Of a stretch of 64,000 nucleotides of DNA, positions 43,795 to 51,800 are shown in pieces. This DNA comes from Pseudomonadota bacterium (GTDB taxonomy: Bacteria > Desulfobacterota > Desulfovibrionia > Desulfovibrionales > Desulfovibrionaceae), in assembly GCA_023460395.1 (NCBI GenBank), contig JAEWQB010000010.1, positions 248,001 to 312,000 of the forward strand. The letters are read 5' to 3'. The number at the start of each line of letters is the position of its first letter. Position 1 is the first letter of the stretch. The notes beneath the pieces are model-generated. The model was not told where the DNA came from, ran no database searches, and saw only the letters and a list, made by a program, of their open reading frames with translations. The translations under genes were made by a program, and so were the position numbers.

Positions 43795-45245
43795 TGAAAA
43801 CAGTTTTCGACCAATCCGTTCCGGGCCGTTCCGCGTGTCTGCCTCCTCTGCCGGAAGAACGTGCGCACGCCTTTATTCCCAAAAACTTACTGCGCTCACG
43901 CCGTCCGGCCTTGCCCGAAATGGGTGAACTGGACGTGGTGCGCCACTTCACCCGTCTGAGCAATCTTAACTATGGTGTGGATGCCAACTTCTATCCCCTT
44001 GGCTCCTGCACCATGAAGTACAACCCCAAGTTCACCGAATCCGTGGCTGCGCTTCCCGGTTTTTCCGCTTTGCACCCTGTGCTGGCCCAGATCGAGGGTG
44101 GAGACACCTGCGCACAGGGCGCTCTTGAAGTGCTGTATGAGACAGAACGCCTGCTCTGCGAACTGACGGGGATGCAAGCCTTCACGCTGCACCCTATGGC
44201 GGGAGCGAATGGCGAACTGACCGGGGCTATGCTCATTGCCGCCTATCATAAAGACAAAGGGAATAAGAAAACCAAAATCATCTGCCCGGACTCCGCCCAC
44301 GGCACCAATCCCGCTTCCGCAGTGCTGGCAGGTTTTGATGTCGTGAATATCGAGTCCCGTAATGGCATGATTGACCCTGAAGCGCTGGAAGCCGTGCTGG
44401 ATGACGATGTGGCGGCGCTCATGATGACCTGCCCCAACACGCTGGGACTATTTGAAGAACACCTGCCCACCATTGTGGAAAAGCTCCGCAAGGTAGACGC
44501 ATTGCTCTATTACGATGGTGCCAACATGAATGCCATCATGGGCAAAATGCGTGTGGGCGACGTGGGCTTTGACGTGGTGCATCTTAACCTGCACAAAACC
44601 CTCGCCACGCCGCACGGCGGTGGCGGACCCGGTTCCGGTCCGGTAGGCGTTTCCGAACGGCTGGTTCCGTATTTGCCCATATCCCGCGTGGATAAGTGCG
44701 ACGGACGCTTCTTCCTGAACTACGACTACCCGAAATCCATAGGGTTTATGGCTCCCTTCTACGGAAACTTCGGGGTAGTGCTCAAAGCGTATGCCTACAT
44801 GCTGCGCCTGGGTGGAGAGGGACTGAACCGCGCCTCAGAGTACGCGGTGCTGAACGCAAACTACCTGCGGAAACGGTTGGAAGAACACTTACATATTCCG
44901 TACAACCGCATCTGCATGCACGAATTTGTGGCTTCCGCCTGCGACCAGCAGGCCGAATGCGGGGTACGAGCACTGGATATCGCCAAGGCGCTGCTGGACA
45001 AGGGCTATCACGCCCCCACCATCTACTTCCCGCTTATCGTCAAAGAATGCCTGATGTTTGAACCAACGGAAACTGAAAGCAAAGAAACGTTGGACGCTTT
45101 CGCGGACGACCTCATTGCCATTCTGGAAACCGCAAAAACCGACCCCGGCATCTTGCAGCAGGCACCGCTTCATACCCCGGTGCGCCGTCTTGATGAAACC
45201 AAGGCCGCCCGTTCCATGATCCTCATCGAACCGGAACAGGCATAA
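43794..45245 (+). CDS. gcvPB: Glycine dehydrogenase (decarboxylating) subunit 2
   Basis: The C-terminal half of glycine decarboxylase, 483 residues, the usual length for a split enzyme. The PLP-binding lysine lies in HLNLHKTLATPHGGGGPG near residues 264-281, preceded by the cofactor-site motif SAHGTNPASAVLAGF near 165-179 and YDGANMNAIMG near 239-249. The reading frame begins at the A shared with the gcvPA stop, so the two subunits are translated together. lpdA follows after a 2-base gap. Confidence 0.97.
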   Translation: MKTVFDQSVPGRSACLPPLPEERAHAFIPKNLLRSRRPALPEMGELDVVRHFTRLSNLNYGVDANFYPLGSCTMKYNPKFTESVAALPGFSALHPVLAQIEGGDTCAQGALEVLYETERLLCELTGMQAFTLHPMAGANGELTGAMLIAAYHKDKGNKKTKIICPDSAHGTNPASAVLAGFDVVNIESRNGMIDPEALEAVLDDDVAALMMTCPNTLGLFEEHLPTIVEKLRKVDALLYYDGANMNAIMGKMRVGDVGFDVVHLNLHKTLATPHGGGGPGSGPVGVSERLVPYLPISRVDKCDGRFFLNYDYPKSIGFMAPFYGNFGVVLKAYAYMLRLGGEGLNRASEYAVLNANYLRKRLEEHLHIPYNRICMHEFVASACDQQAECGVRALDIAKALLDKGYHAPTIYFPLIVKECLMFEPTETESKETLDAFADDLIAILETAKTDPGILQQAPLHTPVRRLDETKAARSMILIEPEQA

Positions 45246-45247
45246 CC

Positions 45248-46621
45248 ATGAGCGAGCTTGTGTACGATTGTCTTGTTATCGGCGCGGGGCCGGGCGGCAT
45301 GCGAGCCGCCATGGAAGCAGCGCGAAGCGGACTGAGCACCGCCCTTGTGGAACAAGGGGATCTGGGCGGAACGTGCCTGAATCAGGGGTGCATTCCCACC
45401 AAGCTCTTTCTTGGGGCGACTGCCGCCAAGCCCATGCTGGAAACGCAGCAAAAGCTTAAAACCGGTAGTGGTGAGGTCCATTTCGACCTCACGGCGATAC
45501 AGCAACGTAAGGAAAGGTTCCTTAAAGGCAGCCGGACTGCCGTAAGCAAGCAACTGCAAACCTTGGGAGTGGCCCTGCACACCGGAACGGCCCGCTTCAC
45601 GGGAACGAATGCCCTCACCGTGGCCCATGCGGACGGTACAGAAACAACGCTTGCCTTTACCCACGCTATAGTTGCCACAGGTTCCATGCCTGCCGCATTT
45701 CCGGGGCTGGAACCGGACGGCGAGGCCGTGCTGCACTCCACACACGCACTGGCCCTTGCCACCGCGCCTGCCTCGCTCCTCATTGTAGGAGCGGGAGCCA
45801 TCGGTCTAGAAATGGGCGACTTCTTCAGTCGCCTCGGCACCGCTATAACCTTGGTGGAAGGCATGGATACGCTTGCCCCCACTGAAGACCCGGATATAGG
45901 CGATGCGCTGCGTAAACACCTCAAGCGCGAGGGATGGAGTATCCATACAGGTCGCAAGGTCGCCAGTCTGCGCACCGAGAACGGCAAGGCCGTGCTTACC
46001 TTTGCGGACGGGGAAACCTTAACAGCCGACAAGGCGCTTATGGCTGCGGGGCGCAAACCGTGCTCCGCGTCTTTACACCCGGAAACAGCCGGCATGACCA
46101 CGGTGGGTGCCGGATGGATTCAGACCAATGCGCACCTCATGGCAACCCCTTCGATATACGCCGTAGGAGATGTGAACGGACGCACACTGCTGGCCCATGC
46201 GGCGGACCATCAGGCCCGCTACGTGGTGCGCCACATGAAGGGAACAACTAAAATTCCCTATGCCTCTGGTCCCATGCCCGCGTGCATATACGGACACACG
46301 GAAGTCATGCGTGTCGGCCCCACCACAGCGGAACTGCAAAAGGCCGGGCGGAAGGTGGAAGTTTCCAGCGCCCAGTTAATTGCCAACCCCATTGCCCAAT
46401 CGTATGGAACGACACACGGCTTCGTGAAAGTGCTGTGGGCAGAAAACCGCATGGTCGGCATTGCCGCCGTGGGACACGGGGTTTCGCACCTTGTCTCCGT
46501 CGCCACTATTATGGTGAGCCGGGCGTGGCGCGTTGAAGACGTGCACGGTATCGTCTGGGCACATCCCACGCTGGACGAGGCACTGGGAATGGCGGCCACA
46601 GCCCCGCGCACGCCCGCATAG
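45248..46621 (+). CDS. lpdA: Dihydrolipoamide dehydrogenase
   Basis: The L protein of the glycine cleavage system re-oxidises dihydrolipoyl-GcvH and reduces NAD+. The 457-residue flavoprotein has the FAD site VIGAGPGGMRAAMEAARSG near residues 11-29, the redox pair in GGTCLNQGCIPTKLFLG near 38-54, NAD-binding IVGAGAIGLEMGDFFSRLG near 179-197 and SIYAVGDVNGRTLLAHAA near 303-320. The C-terminal histidine-glutamate pair of the active site is in AHPTLDE near 438-444. No gcvT (T protein) gene is found in the window, so this cluster has P, H and L but not T. Confidence 0.96.
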   Translation: MSELVYDCLVIGAGPGGMRAAMEAARSGLSTALVEQGDLGGTCLNQGCIPTKLFLGATAAKPMLETQQKLKTGSGEVHFDLTAIQQRKERFLKGSRTAVSKQLQTLGVALHTGTARFTGTNALTVAHADGTETTLAFTHAIVATGSMPAAFPGLEPDGEAVLHSTHALALATAPASLLIVGAGAIGLEMGDFFSRLGTAITLVEGMDTLAPTEDPDIGDALRKHLKREGWSIHTGRKVASLRTENGKAVLTFADGETLTADKALMAAGRKPCSASLHPETAGMTTVGAGWIQTNAHLMATPSIYAVGDVNGRTLLAHAADHQARYVVRHMKGTTKIPYASGPMPACIYGHTEVMRVGPTTAELQKAGRKVEVSSAQLIANPIAQSYGTTHGFVKVLWAENRMVGIAAVGHGVSHLVSVATIMVSRAWRVEDVHGIVWAHPTLDEALGMAATAPRTPA

Positions 46622-46642
46622 CCGTTTCCTAATACACTATAT

Positions 46643-46677
46643 AAAACGGGGTCTTGGCATACCCAAGACCCCGTTTG
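46643..46677. terminator. Bidirectional terminator between lpdA and the ferredoxin gene
   Basis: A 14-bp perfect stem AAACGGGGTCTTGG (46644-46657) pairs with CCAAGACCCCGTTT (46663-46676) around a five-base loop. T follows on one side and A precedes on the other, so it can act for both convergent genes. Confidence 0.9.
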
Positions 46678-46719
46678 TCATACTGCACCGTTAGTGGTGT
46701 CCGCTCACATAATTCCGAA

Positions 46720-47277
46720 CTATTTCTGGCAAGCAGTGCAGGGGGTATCCTCTGCCATATCTTCCTTGGCTTCCGCGCGGGGACGGGGGGCACGGATATG
46801 ATTCATCACGCGTTGAGCCGCCCGTTTTGACTCCTCTGTCTCCAACGAAGGAATTTCCTCGCGGTCCACGTACATAATCGCACCGCAGGGGCACATTTCC
46901 GCACAAGCCGGACCTAGACCAACCGCTCTGCGTGATGCGCACATATCACATTTTGCCACAGCCACTCCGCTGCACGTGGCAAAAAACGCCGCATAGGGAC
47001 ACGCCATTACGCAATTACGCGTTTCACAGCCACGGCACAGCAGAGGGTGCAGCACTATTGCCCCGTCCCGGTCCCGTTCCAATGCGCCGCGTCCGCAGAC
47101 GGTCTGACATGCGGGCTTTTCGCAATGCTTGCAATACAAAGGCACCATGACGCCTTCGGTAGTGCGGGTCATGGCGATGCGTGGGGTATCGTGCAAAAAT
47201 TTACATACAGCCTCACACGTTTCGCAACCAATGCACCGGGAATAATCAATATACAGGGTTTTGGTACCCTCAAGCAT
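46720..47277 (-). CDS. Four-cluster 4Fe-4S ferredoxin (HycB-like)
   Basis: The start at 47277 has GGAG 6 bases upstream and gives 185 residues. Cysteine groups in order are CIGCETCEAVC near residues 15-25, CKHCEKPACQTVC near 48-60, CRGCETRNCVMAC near 76-88, and a fourth group CDMCASRRAVGLGPACAEMC near 109-128, the pattern of four [4Fe-4S] clusters seen in HycB/DmsB electron-transfer subunits. A further CTAC occurs at the extreme C-terminus (180-183). The gene is the second of a two-gene operon, 24 bases after the flavoprotein gene. Confidence 0.92.
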   Translation of the reverse strand: MLEGTKTLYIDYSRCIGCETCEAVCKFLHDTPRIAMTRTTEGVMVPLYCKHCEKPACQTVCGRGALERDRDGAIVLHPLLCRGCETRNCVMACPYAAFFATCSGVAVAKCDMCASRRAVGLGPACAEMCPCGAIMYVDREEIPSLETEESKRAAQRVMNHIRAPRPRAEAKEDMAEDTPCTACQK

Positions 47278-47301
47278 GGATATCTCCCACGGCAACGCGG
47301 A

Positions 47302-48384
47302 CTAGCGCGTCATCCGATCTTCGTCAAAATCATATTCGTTTTCGCGGTGTTGCACTTTAAGGTCCAGCCAGTTCGTCAGCGAACGCGCCGCGCGGAGTCC
47401 GCTATACACGGCCTTGCCGATTTTACTGGGACCGGAAAGCACATCACCCGCTACGAACACGTTATCAATAGCCGTCATGTTCAGCCAACGCACATCGCCC
47501 CGGCGCACATTCTCCAAGCCCAATTCTTTCTGGAATGGCGGGGTGGGAATCTCTCCAATAGCGCCAATCACCACGTCCACCGCAAGAGTTTCAGACTCTC
47601 CTGTTGCGGTGTTCATGATCTCTATGGCCTCCACCTTGCCGTCCCCATGAATAGCCACTGGCGAGCGCTGCTCCATCCATTCGCAGCCCATCTCCCGCAT
47701 GCGGTGTATTTCAAAACTGCCGCAGGGGGCTTCGCGCATGGTACGGCGATAAAGCAGATACAGCCGAGAGGCTCCCAGTGTATGCGCGGAGTCCACCACG
47801 TCCACAGCGGAATGTCCCGCTCCGATAACGGCTACGGTCTTGCCGCGCACATCGGGAACCGCGACATTGGTGGACGCATAACGCACTGCCCGGATGGGGA
47901 ATAAAAATTCAAGCCCCGAATACACACCGGGCAGCTTTTCACCGGGCACTCCCAATTTTCGGGACTTCCATGACCCGGAACAAATCATCACCGCGTCGTA
48001 GCTTTCCACCAGATCAGTTAGTCCGAGGATATCACAGGCAAAATGATCGCCCTCTTCCTCGTGCAACGGCGCACTGCAACAAATTTTTGTATTGGTGCGA
48101 AACACCACCCCTAGCCTGCGCTCCAAATCACGCACACCGCGCTGAATGCGGTCCGCCGGAATGCGGTGGCTGGGAATGCCAAACACCATTAACCCGCCGG
48201 GTTTGGGCAATTTGTCATATACGTGTACCTGATACCCAAGGCAGGACAGATAGCCCGCAGTGGCAAGACCGGATGGTCCCGCGCCGATAACAGCTACGCT
48301 GCGCCCGTTCGGCGGCGCACTCTGTTCTTTCATGAACCCGAAGTTCATGCCTGCCGGTGCCGGAATATTCGGCGTTGCGGACAT
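47302..48384 (-). CDS. GltD-like FAD/NAD(P) oxidoreductase
   Basis: A 360-residue flavoprotein with a complete FAD motif VAVIGAGPSGLATAGYLS near residues 31-48, the KPGGLMVFGIPSHRIP stretch near 61-76, an NAD(P) motif VAVIGAGHSAVDVVDSA near 184-200, and FVAGDVLSGPSKIGKAVYSG near 310-329. This is the GltD/NfnB family of small electron-transfer flavoproteins, which pass electrons between NAD(P)H and ferredoxin-type partners. Its start has GGGAGAG 6 bases upstream. It is followed by the four-cluster ferredoxin gene. In sulfate reducers such pairs often serve aldehyde or tungsten oxidoreductases, but no catalytic subunit is adjacent here. Confidence 0.92.
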   Translation of the reverse strand: MSATPNIPAPAGMNFGFMKEQSAPPNGRSVAVIGAGPSGLATAGYLSCLGYQVHVYDKLPKPGGLMVFGIPSHRIPADRIQRGVRDLERRLGVVFRTNTKICCSAPLHEEEGDHFACDILGLTDLVESYDAVMICSGSWKSRKLGVPGEKLPGVYSGLEFLFPIRAVRYASTNVAVPDVRGKTVAVIGAGHSAVDVVDSAHTLGASRLYLLYRRTMREAPCGSFEIHRMREMGCEWMEQRSPVAIHGDGKVEAIEIMNTATGESETLAVDVVIGAIGEIPTPPFQKELGLENVRRGDVRWLNMTAIDNVFVAGDVLSGPSKIGKAVYSGLRAARSLTNWLDLKVQHRENEYDFDEDRMTR

Positions 48385-48733
48385 GTTCTCTCCCTTGCGA
48401 AACGCTCTGTGCTTTGAAAAACAGGGCCAGATAGTGATCTCCCGGATTCTCCCTCTTCAGGATTCCTCCAAAGACCGCCATAGGTGTGAAAAAAGCTCCG
48501 GTCACGCGAGCCACCCCAATCTGTACTTCCACACCACTGTTCAGGCGCACAATATACGTGAAGTTTCACTCCTTGCAAGCCGGAACAATGTGAAAATAAG
48601 GACAAAGTAACCCGGTCCTGCCATCTTCCCGGCGACTGTATCTTGTCATCACTCCGGCAGGATGCTACCGTCCCTGCACTGCAAATTTCTCCGTCCCCAT
48701 GGGATGGCACGCATAGCAAAATGAGGACGCATC
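48385..48733. other. Divergent intergenic region between the flavoprotein and ACT genes
   Basis: About 350 bases without a gene. Points of note are the inverted repeat GTGAA-GT-TTCAC (48559-48570), which is too short to name a regulator, and a possible promoter for the ACT gene with TTGTCA and TACCGT 17 bases apart about 65 bases before its start (around 48643-48671). CCTGCC / GGCAGG pairs within the same stretch. Confidence 0.4.
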
Positions 48734-49165
48734 ATGAAAGTTGAACAGATTTCCGTATTTCTCGAAAACAAGGCCGGTCGTCTGGCGGAAGTAACCAAGA
48801 CCATGGCTGATGCGGGTATAAATATACGCGCCCTTTCTCTGGCGGACACTTCTGACTTTGGCATTCTCCGGCTTATCGTTAGCGATCACGAACGCGCTAA
48901 AACGGTTTTGAAGGAAAACGGTTTCACTGTGGGACGCACCACCGTAGTGGCTGTAGAGGTACAAGACGAACCGGGCGGACTGCACTACATTTTGTCCACG
49001 TTAAGCAAGCACGGCGTAAACGTGGAATATATGTATGCCTATGTGCAACAGGGCTGTTCCAACGCAACGCTTATCTTCCGGTTTGACAGAACCGATCAGG
49101 CACTGGAAATTCTGCAACAATACAACATTCCTGTTGTCCCCGGAGAAAAGCTTTATTCCTGCTAG
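48734..49165 (+). CDS. Tandem ACT-domain protein
   Basis: A 143-residue protein made of two ACT modules: VFLENKAGRLAEVTKTMADAGINIRALSL near residues 8-36 and EVQDEPGGLHYILSTLSKHGVNVEYMYAY near 75-103. ACT domains bind amino acids and control metabolic enzymes or transcription factors. No catalytic domain is attached, so it is a free-standing ACT protein. A GAGG site is 8 bases before the ATG. The downstream oxidoreductase is 87 bases away, and a functional link is not shown. Confidence 0.9.
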   Translation: MKVEQISVFLENKAGRLAEVTKTMADAGINIRALSLADTSDFGILRLIVSDHERAKTVLKENGFTVGRTTVVAVEVQDEPGGLHYILSTLSKHGVNVEYMYAYVQQGCSNATLIFRFDRTDQALEILQQYNIPVVPGEKLYSC

Positions 49166-49252
49166 TCTGCGTCGGCCTCAGCAGGCGGAGGAGTTGGCAC
49201 GCTCCACAACCGGATGGAGCCTTTCCTCTGTTAGCCGAACCAAAGAGCGACC

Positions 49253-51157
49253 ATGAAGTACGTTTCCGCGTGTAGCCTTGATTGTCCCGATGGCTGTTCC
49301 GTTCTTGTTGAACCCCGCCCCGACGGCAGCGTCGCCATTTCCGGCAACCCGGCGCATCCGTTTACGCGGGGCTTCATTTGTCCCAAGGGACGCCGCGCCT
49401 ATGAGCGAATTACCAGCAAAGACCGTGTTACCACCCCGCTGTTACGAAAAAACGGAACCTTCCACCCTGTAGACTGGGATACGGCGCTTGACCTTGTTGC
49501 TGACCGCATTACCCCTTTACTCGCGAACCCTGCGTCCATTTTGCATATACGTTCGTATGGCTACCGGGGCACATTGGCGGAGGCGAGCAGATTTCTTTTC
49601 CGCTCGCTTCACACCGCGGGCACACGGGGCGGGCTGTGCAATGCCGCTGGCACCGCTGCGACTCTTGCCGACTTTGGTGATTTGGATCAAAATGACCTGA
49701 CCGACCTTGCCAATGCGGCCTATATTGTCAACTGGGGAAGGGATCTCGCCAGCTCTTCTATTCATACGGAACGTCTTGTCCAGCAAGCGCGCAAACTAGG
49801 GCGCACTGTCGTTGCCATTTCTCCCTGCGGGAGCAAAGACAGCCTACAGGCTGACACCGTTATCCGCATCCGCCCCGGCACAGACCGTTTCCTTGCCGCA
49901 GCCGTCATCCGCAAATTACTGCTTCGCGGCTACACTCTCCCCTCTGCCATGCGTCATGCGGCGAACTGGGAAGAATTTCAGGAACTCATCGCACAACAGG
50001 ACGAACGGGCCCTCCTTCGTGACTGCGATTGCTCAGTGCACGATGTGAACCTGCTGGCAGGTATCTACGCCAACCCGGCGCAAGAACCTGTGGCTTCCTT
50101 GGTGGGCTGGGGCATGCAGCGCCACGCCTTTGGGGGAGAGAATGTTCGTTTTGTCAATGCGCTCGCGTATCTTTCTGGACAAGTGGGGCGTTCCGGTGGG
50201 GGAGTCTATTTCGGTAATTCATGGTCGCGCCACCTGAATGACGGGTGGGCCAGTACCGCCGGAACCTATTCTTCGCGCCTGTTGCTACCAACCATTGGCC
50301 AAGAAATTCTAAACGCCACCCCGAAGATTGCCTTGTTATGGGCAGACGGCAGCAATTTTCTGAATCAGGCCCCGGATGCCGCAACAACCATACGGGCCAT
50401 GGAATCCGTGGATTTTTCCGTAGTTGTGGATGCGTTTATGACCGACACAGCCCGGCATGCCAACCTCATCCTCCCCTGCGCACTGGACCATGAACGCGAA
50501 GATATTCTCGGCGCGAGTCAACACTGCGGCGTGCAATACGCGGCAGAAGTTTTTCCCCCCATGGGAGAAGCCCGGCACGACTTTGATATTATATCCGCTG
50601 TAGCCACGCGTCTGGGTGTGAGCATGCCGGACAGAGAGACAATTCTGCGGGAAACATTGCATACGCCCTCCCTCTCCACCACTTTGGAAGAGCTACGCCA
50701 TACAGGCTTTGCCGTGGCGGAGCATCCTGCTGTTGCGTGGAGTGATGGACATTTCGCACACCCGGATGGACGCTATCGGCTGCCGGAAGCCCTGCATACA
50801 GATCCCCCAGCACCTCAGGGATATCCGCTACACCTTCTGACTCTGGCACACCGGAAGTATCTGCAATCGCAAATTCCCGAATCTGAGCACCCAACTATGC
50901 CCACTGTTCTCGTGCATCCGGGACATCCGCTGTTGGGGACGCTGGATACGCAAAAACCCATTTACCTCGCCACACCTCTGGGCCGGATGCCGGTGTCCGT
51001 GGATGTGAGCCTAAACCAGCATCCCCGCTGCGCCACGTTGCAACGGGGCGGCTGGATACGGCTGGTCAGCAGTGCCAATCCCCTCATTGCCCCGCACCTT
51101 ACCGACATGGGCGAAGCTGCCGCATACTATAGCCAGTACGCCCGGCTGGAAAACTAA
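49253..51157 (+). CDS. Orphan molybdopterin oxidoreductase with N-terminal Fe-S cluster
   Basis: The 634-residue protein starts with an N-terminal cluster motif CSLDCPDGC near residues 7-15 and the matching GFICPKG near 40-46, the [4Fe-4S] site of the DMSO-reductase superfamily. A conserved molybdenum-region motif GGLCNAAGTAATL follows near residues 125-137; Cys could be the metal ligand. GWGMQRHAFGGENVRF near 288-303 and VDAFMTDTARHANLILPCALDHERED near 396-421 mark the bis-MGD-binding domains, and the C-terminus (about 520-634) is the usual molybdopterin cap. It resembles the uncharacterised MopB_3-type proteins. There is no TAT signal, membrane subunit or electron-transfer subunit beside it, so the substrate is unknown. 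Confidence 0.88.
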   Translation: MKYVSACSLDCPDGCSVLVEPRPDGSVAISGNPAHPFTRGFICPKGRRAYERITSKDRVTTPLLRKNGTFHPVDWDTALDLVADRITPLLANPASILHIRSYGYRGTLAEASRFLFRSLHTAGTRGGLCNAAGTAATLADFGDLDQNDLTDLANAAYIVNWGRDLASSSIHTERLVQQARKLGRTVVAISPCGSKDSLQADTVIRIRPGTDRFLAAAVIRKLLLRGYTLPSAMRHAANWEEFQELIAQQDERALLRDCDCSVHDVNLLAGIYANPAQEPVASLVGWGMQRHAFGGENVRFVNALAYLSGQVGRSGGGVYFGNSWSRHLNDGWASTAGTYSSRLLLPTIGQEILNATPKIALLWADGSNFLNQAPDAATTIRAMESVDFSVVVDAFMTDTARHANLILPCALDHEREDILGASQHCGVQYAAEVFPPMGEARHDFDIISAVATRLGVSMPDRETILRETLHTPSLSTTLEELRHTGFAVAEHPAVAWSDGHFAHPDGRYRLPEALHTDPPAPQGYPLHLLTLAHRKYLQSQIPESEHPTMPTVLVHPGHPLLGTLDTQKPIYLATPLGRMPVSVDVSLNQHPRCATLQRGGWIRLVSSANPLIAPHLTDMGEAAAYYSQYARLEN

Positions 51158-51251
51158 CCGTCACGTCCGTAAAGATTGCCATGGCGGCAAGCCCCGGTCG
51201 CGCCACAGGCCGGGGCACGGGTTTATACCCGTACCGCAATTTGCTCATTAC

Positions 51252-51279
51252 AAAAAAGAAAAGCCCGCTAATGCGGGCT
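51252..51279 (-). terminator. Rho-independent terminator of rpsT
   Basis: On the minus strand AGCCCGC pairs with GCGGGCT around a four-base ATTA loop (51262-51279), followed by a T-rich run (51252-51261). It lies 27 bases after the rpsT stop. Confidence 0.93.
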
Positions 51280-51306
51280 GTTCTTTGCAATAAGGCAGGT
51301 TTCGCG

Positions 51307-51570
51307 CTAGTTAGCTTGCGAAACGGCCTTGCTCAGGCGGGAGATGCTGCGAGCAGCCTTCTTCCAATGAATGACGCCCTTACCGGCGGCCTTGTCCAGA
51401 ATGGACGTAGCGTTCTTAAGCAGAACCTGCGCCTGTTCGGCGTCCTGCTGCTGCACAGCAGTACGAACAGCCTTCACCGTGTTACGGACACGGGTCTTCA
51501 TTGCGCGGTTCCGCGCAGCGCGCTTCAGGCTCTGGCGGTGTCTCTTCAGGGCAGACTTGTGGTTAGCCAC
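51307..51570 (-). CDS. rpsT: 30S ribosomal protein S20
   Basis: An 87-residue, strongly basic, Ala-rich protein that binds 16S rRNA early in 30S assembly. ANHKSALKRHRQSLKRAARN at the N-terminus and the helical, lysine-rich body match S20 of normal length. It has GGAGG 8 bases upstream, a good promoter about 65 bases before the start and a terminator, so it is transcribed alone. The leader is about 60 bases, as in other rpsT genes that are autoregulated, but no specific structure is evident. Confidence 0.97.
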   Translation of the reverse strand: MANHKSALKRHRQSLKRAARNRAMKTRVRNTVKAVRTAVQQQDAEQAQVLLKNATSILDKAAGKGVIHWKKAARSISRLSKAVSQAN

Positions 51571-51635
51571 GATAAATCCTCCGAAAAACTTGTATGTATG
51601 GGTCTTGCTGACAATACTGGAACACGGGAAGGCAG

Positions 51636-51664
51636 TTCATACGTGGACAGCCCGGCATTGTCAA
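51636..51664 (-). promoter_or_regulatory. rpsT promoter
   Basis: On the minus strand a perfect TTGACA (51659-51664) is followed after 17 bases by TATGAA (51636-51641). This is the best sigma-70-like promoter I see in the window, suitable for a ribosomal gene. Confidence 0.7.
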
Positions 51665-51800
51665 GTATCTGGGAACATATTCCGCAAAAGCGGTCGCCTG
51701 CCAACAGCGTTTATTACCGCCTTCGCCTGTGTTTCCTCTGCCCGATAACCATCCCACCGTTTGTGTGTCACCCGGCGCGGTCATCGGGCGTTACGCCTCT

